Below, piece after piece: positions 39,286-41,289 of a stretch of DNA of 41,289 nt. Made by a program: the position numbers and the translations under genes. The notes beneath the pieces are model-generated. The model was not told the DNA's origin. It made no database searches and saw nothing but the letters and a program-made list of their open reading frames with translations. This DNA comes from DASPJR01 sp035628505. Its GTDB lineage: Bacteria; Planctomycetota; SZUA-567; H5-PLA8. Location: positions 1 to 41,289 of the forward strand of contig DASPJR010000065.1 in assembly GCA_035628505.1 (NCBI GenBank). Reading direction: 5' to 3'. Position 1 is the first letter of the stretch, and each line of letters starts with the position of its first letter.

Positions 39286-39702
39286 TTACTTTACGGTAAT
39301 CTTGCGAGGCTTGTCGTCAGCGACGACCGGCACCTTAATCCACAGCACGCCGTTTCGCAGCACAGCCTCGATGTCTTTCTGTTCCGCCCGGAACGGCAAC
39401 GGAATGGATCGCTCAAAGGAGACGATCTCGCGCTCGATCCGGCACGGCCGCGCATCTGCTGCGGCCTCATCACAGCCACGCCCGCCCTTAATCGTGAGCA
39501 GCTTTCCGGTGATCAGCACTTCGAGATCTTCGCCCCGGTAGCCTGGCAGCTCGGCCGTGACGATAATTGCCTCTGCATTCTTCCACACGTTGACTGCAGG
39601 GAAGACATGCACGGCGCCGTTCGCGCCCAGAAAAACATCATCGATAAGCTCATCTGCCTCGGATAACTCGAGGAGCGGAGCTAAACGGTTGAAAGCAAAC
39701 AT
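39286..39702 (-). CDS. Small heat shock protein, Hsp20/alpha-crystallin family (paralogue)
   Basis: A 138-aa paralogue of the downstream hsp20. It starts at ATG 39702 with a near-perfect AAAGGAGGT 7 nt upstream (frame open to 39798 without support). Alpha-crystallin blocks: NVWKNAEAIIVTAELPGYRG, LEVLITGKLLTIKGG, VSFERSIPLPF, and NGVLWIKVPVVADDKPRKI. A 10-residue insert with Cys and acidic residues (GRGCDEAAADARPCR) separates two strands. Paired Hsp20 subunits may form mixed oligomers. Confidence 0.95.
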   Translation of the reverse strand: MFAFNRLAPLLELSEADELIDDVFLGANGAVHVFPAVNVWKNAEAIIVTAELPGYRGEDLEVLITGKLLTIKGGRGCDEAAADARPCRIEREIVSFERSIPLPFRAEQKDIEAVLRNGVLWIKVPVVADDKPRKITVK

Positions 39703-39952
39703 TCGTTCACCTCCTTTCCTTTCGTCGCCCGTTTTTGCAAAAATCGCGCTTAGCATCCGGAATGCCACTCCGCCGAGCGCGCGCACGCAGGCCGGCACCG
39801 CTCATGCGACATTCCCGGCTCAAAGCGGCCCGTCATTTCGACCTCAGCCGGCCAGTCTGAACCAGATATTCGATGCGTGAAGGCAGATGAGATTTTCACG
39901 TCTTATTACTGCAGTAGCACATATAGCAGGATTCGTGTGACCGGAGTCAGCT
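39703..39952. other. Divergent regulatory region between hsp20 and rpoZ
   Basis: 250 nt that must contain the hsp20 promoter on the minus strand and the rpoZ promoter on the plus strand. The stretch TTTTCACGTCTTATTACTGC with ATATAGC downstream (39893-39927) is the likely promoter zone. I find no complete CIRCE element and no convincing sigma-32 box pair. Confidence 0.35.
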
Positions 39953-40216
39953 ATGCTTTCTGAAGCGATGCGCGAAAAACTGGAACAGGTCGCCGGCGGA
40001 CGGCTGGCGCTCACGGTGCTTTTTCAGAAGCGCCTGCGGCAGCTTGAACGCGGTGACGCGCCGCTGGTTGCCGCTGAGAACAGAGATCCATGGGACATTG
40101 TCGCCGAGGAGATCCTTGCGGGAAAAATCCGCCTGCAAACCGGACGATCGGGTATGCGGCTGCTCAAATCTGCGACGACCCGGGCTTTGCCGCGCCCGAA
40201 AGCAAAAGCTTCGTAA
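39953..40216 (+). CDS. rpoZ: DNA-directed RNA polymerase omega subunit
   Basis: An 87-aa protein. The omega core is recognisable: GGRLALTVLFQKRLRQLERG, DAPLV, then WDIVAEEILAGKI, aligning with 'NRFELVLVAAKRARQL..G..PLV....KPTTIALEEIAAGKI'. Omega stabilises the beta-prime subunit and assists polymerase assembly. ATG 39953 has CGGAG 6 nt upstream. The C-terminal tail is basic. The sequence is divergent, as often in this lineage, so a moderate margin is kept. The HEAT-repeat gene follows after 17 nt, probably in the same operon. Confidence 0.8.
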   Translation: MLSEAMREKLEQVAGGRLALTVLFQKRLRQLERGDAPLVAAENRDPWDIVAEEILAGKIRLQTGRSGMRLLKSATTRALPRPKAKAS

Positions 40217-40233
40217 ACGTGTGGAGGATGCCG

Positions 40234-40677
40234 ATGGTTCGTCAGTTGAATCCCGTGGCGCGTTTTTGCAGTGAACTCAATCATGGCGATGCGGGCATGC
40301 GCTTTCGTGCGTGCGCCGGGCTGAGTGCGCTCGGACGCGCGGCGCGAGCGGCGCTGCCCGAGCTGCACCGCCGCCTCACGGATGAGGTCTTCTATGTGCG
40401 GGAGGCTGCGATCGATGCCCTTGCCAGTGTCAACGGGCCAGACGCCTGCGCGGCGCTGATCCCCTGTCTAAGCGATCCCCATTGGCGGGTGCGGGAGCGC
40501 GCTGCGCGCGTGCTGGGCGAACTGCGCGCACGGGCCGCGCCCGCCGCGCTTGCCTTGCGTCAGGCTCTCTGCGACATGGACCCTGCCGTCCGTGAGGCCG
40601 CGGCGCTGGCGCTGGAAAAAATCCCCAGCGCCAGCAGCACCATGCTGGCGCATTCGCACACAACCATTGCCGCCTAA
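40234..40677 (+). CDS. HEAT-repeat protein
   Basis: A 147-aa protein starting at ATG 40234; GGAGG sits 6 nt upstream. (ATG 40228 is too close to that site.) Three or four HEAT/PBS-lyase-like repeats of about 31 residues: RFRACAGLSALGRAARAALPEL, YVREAAIDALASV, WRVRERAARVLGELRARAAPA and AVREAAALALEKI. Such repeats form a helical solenoid for protein binding. The partner is unknown; close linkage to rpoZ may be incidental. Confidence 0.8.
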   Translation: MVRQLNPVARFCSELNHGDAGMRFRACAGLSALGRAARAALPELHRRLTDEVFYVREAAIDALASVNGPDACAALIPCLSDPHWRVRERAARVLGELRARAAPAALALRQALCDMDPAVREAAALALEKIPSASSTMLAHSHTTIAA

Positions 40678-40902
40678 TGTTCCCGGATAGAAATAACGGC
40701 GACCACGAAACATCGGCGACGGCGAAATAGCGCCGATGACGGAACACCGGAGACGTCCGAAGCTTTTCCAGCAGTTTCGCGCGCGCCCGTCTGGGGCTCT
40801 GGAAAAACCGGAACGGATGCCTCTTCCCACGGCTCGCGCCGTGGCTATGATTCTGTTGCCCTCCGGGCACGCGAATGGGAACGACACAAGGATCACGCCG
40901 CC
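40678..40902. other. Intergenic stretch with no recognised feature
   Basis: 225 nt. No T-tract terminator, tRNA or gene is visible. GC content is like the genes to its left. Confidence 0.4.
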
Positions 40903-40974
40903 ATGAAACGCCGCTGGTTCCAACTGCATCTGAGCACCTGCGTCGTGCTGATGTTTGTGGCGGAAAACTTTTGA
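40903..40974 (+). pseudogene. Truncated start of an 'LST'-type two-helix membrane protein
   Basis: A 23-codon frame. The protein reads MKRRWFQLHLSTCVVLMFVA then ENF and stop. The first 20 residues are the N-terminus typical of small membrane proteins common in planctomycete-type genomes, and the same QLxLSTCxxLMF motif is in the protein at 10325-10915. In complete members a second half with a WP loop and second helix follows. Here the frame ends three codons after FVA. A real leader peptide is less likely. Confidence 0.5.
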
Positions 40975-40985
40975 GTGGCAGACCA

Positions 40986-41289
40986 ATGAACGTTCAACTT
41001 TATAAATACTTTTCTGTTTGCGCTTGGATTTGCGTGTTTTTTGTTTTTGTGATGGGTAATATGCTGCCACTCCCGCATAATGAGATTTTTGAAGCCGACG
41101 TCTTGCACGTGACGGCCACGAAGGGGTTTCCGTTCATCTGGTATGCAGAGGGGCATACACTCGGCGATCGAACCCCACACAAAGTGTTTTTATTTGCAGG
41201 AATGATTGCGAACGTTTTTATTGCAGTGGGTCTCCCATTTTTACTATATATTTGGTTACTAGTGCTTAAGAGTTATAGCGCCCCGACTA
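40986..41289 (+). CDS. Two-helix membrane protein, C-terminus cut by window edge
   Basis: 101 codons are visible from ATG 40986 and remain open at the end. Layout: a first helix (YFSVCAWICVFFVFVMG), an outside stretch with GFPFIWY, and a second helix (FAGMIANVFIAVGLPFLLYI). This order matches the LST family at 10325 (helix, WP-type loop, helix), though the LST motif itself is absent. The DNA is clearly AT-richer than the rest of the window. Weak ribosome site (GAGTGG 10 nt upstream). Confidence 0.6.
   Translation, partial: MNVQLYKYFSVCAWICVFFVFVMGNMLPLPHNEIFEADVLHVTATKGFPFIWYAEGHTLGDRTPHKVFLFAGMIANVFIAVGLPFLLYIWLLVLKSYSAPT

Noticed and set aside
39740..39775. CIRCE-like element upstream of hsp20 (GAGTG ... 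GATGCTAA on the minus strand)
   Set aside because: Only one half resembles the TTAGCACTC-N9-GAGTGCTAA consensus; the other half and spacing do not fit.

Overview
The window is GC-rich (roughly 57-60 % by eye) bacterial chromosome, densely packed with genes. It has no rRNA, tRNA, CRISPR array, transposase or phage gene that I can recognise. The gene content points to the PVC superphylum, most likely a planctomycete or close relative. The markers are a DUF1549/DUF1553 plus DUF1501 pair with a twin-arginine signal, DUF1080 and GDSL secreted enzymes, Calx-beta adhesin-like architecture, a Uma2 nuclease-fold protein, and small two-helix membrane proteins carrying an 'RRWFQ..LST..VLMF' N-terminus. 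The lineage is inferred from families only; no rRNA or ribosomal protein is present to confirm it.

Layout. 1-2.98 kb: a cut-off secreted protein, an exported archaemetzincin, and a sigma-54-type response regulator. 2.99-6.85 kb: threonine synthase and a hybrid sensor kinase, both on the minus strand. 7.1-9.7 kb: a plus-strand pair, leucyl aminopeptidase and a secreted phosphodiesterase-like enzyme, closed by a strong terminator. 9.7-16.1 kb: a His-rich secreted mini-protein, a DUF2007-like two-helix membrane protein, AmrS radical SAM enzyme, a charged small protein, an N-degron aminoacyl-tRNA-protein transferase, FKBP isomerase, Fmt, and a membrane protein. 16.1-20.2 kb: a repeat hairpin and the DUF1549/1553-DUF1501 operon. 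20.4-22.9 kb: a MarR-DoxX-pirin stress module with two matching 18-bp operators, then a PaiB-like protein. 22.9-28.5 kb: an SGNH/Calx-beta - MBOAT - SGNH operon, probably for cell-surface polysaccharide O-acylation. 28.6-30.8 kb: a zinc-ribbon membrane protein translationally coupled to phosphofructokinase. 31.0-36.2 kb: dienelactone hydrolase, TerB-like and ankyrin proteins, a DUF1080-GDSL-unknown operon, and Uma2. 36.3-39.7 kb: acetyl-CoA synthetase, a parS-like site, and two Hsp20 genes followed by an unlisted 37-codon Trp-rich gene. 39.9-41.3 kb: RpoZ, a HEAT-repeat protein, a truncated 'LST' membrane-protein start and an AT-richer partial gene.

Most units have recognisable sigma-70-like promoters and Shine-Dalgarno sites. 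A subset (thrC, marR, paiB-like, perhaps fmt) has no Shine-Dalgarno and a -10 box 6-7 nt before the start codon, suggesting leaderless mRNAs. The observations most worth checking are the parS-like palindrome upstream of acs, the MarR operator pair, the response regulator without a normal start codon, the Trp-rich mini-gene of the hsp20 operon, and the broken LST-family locus at the right edge.
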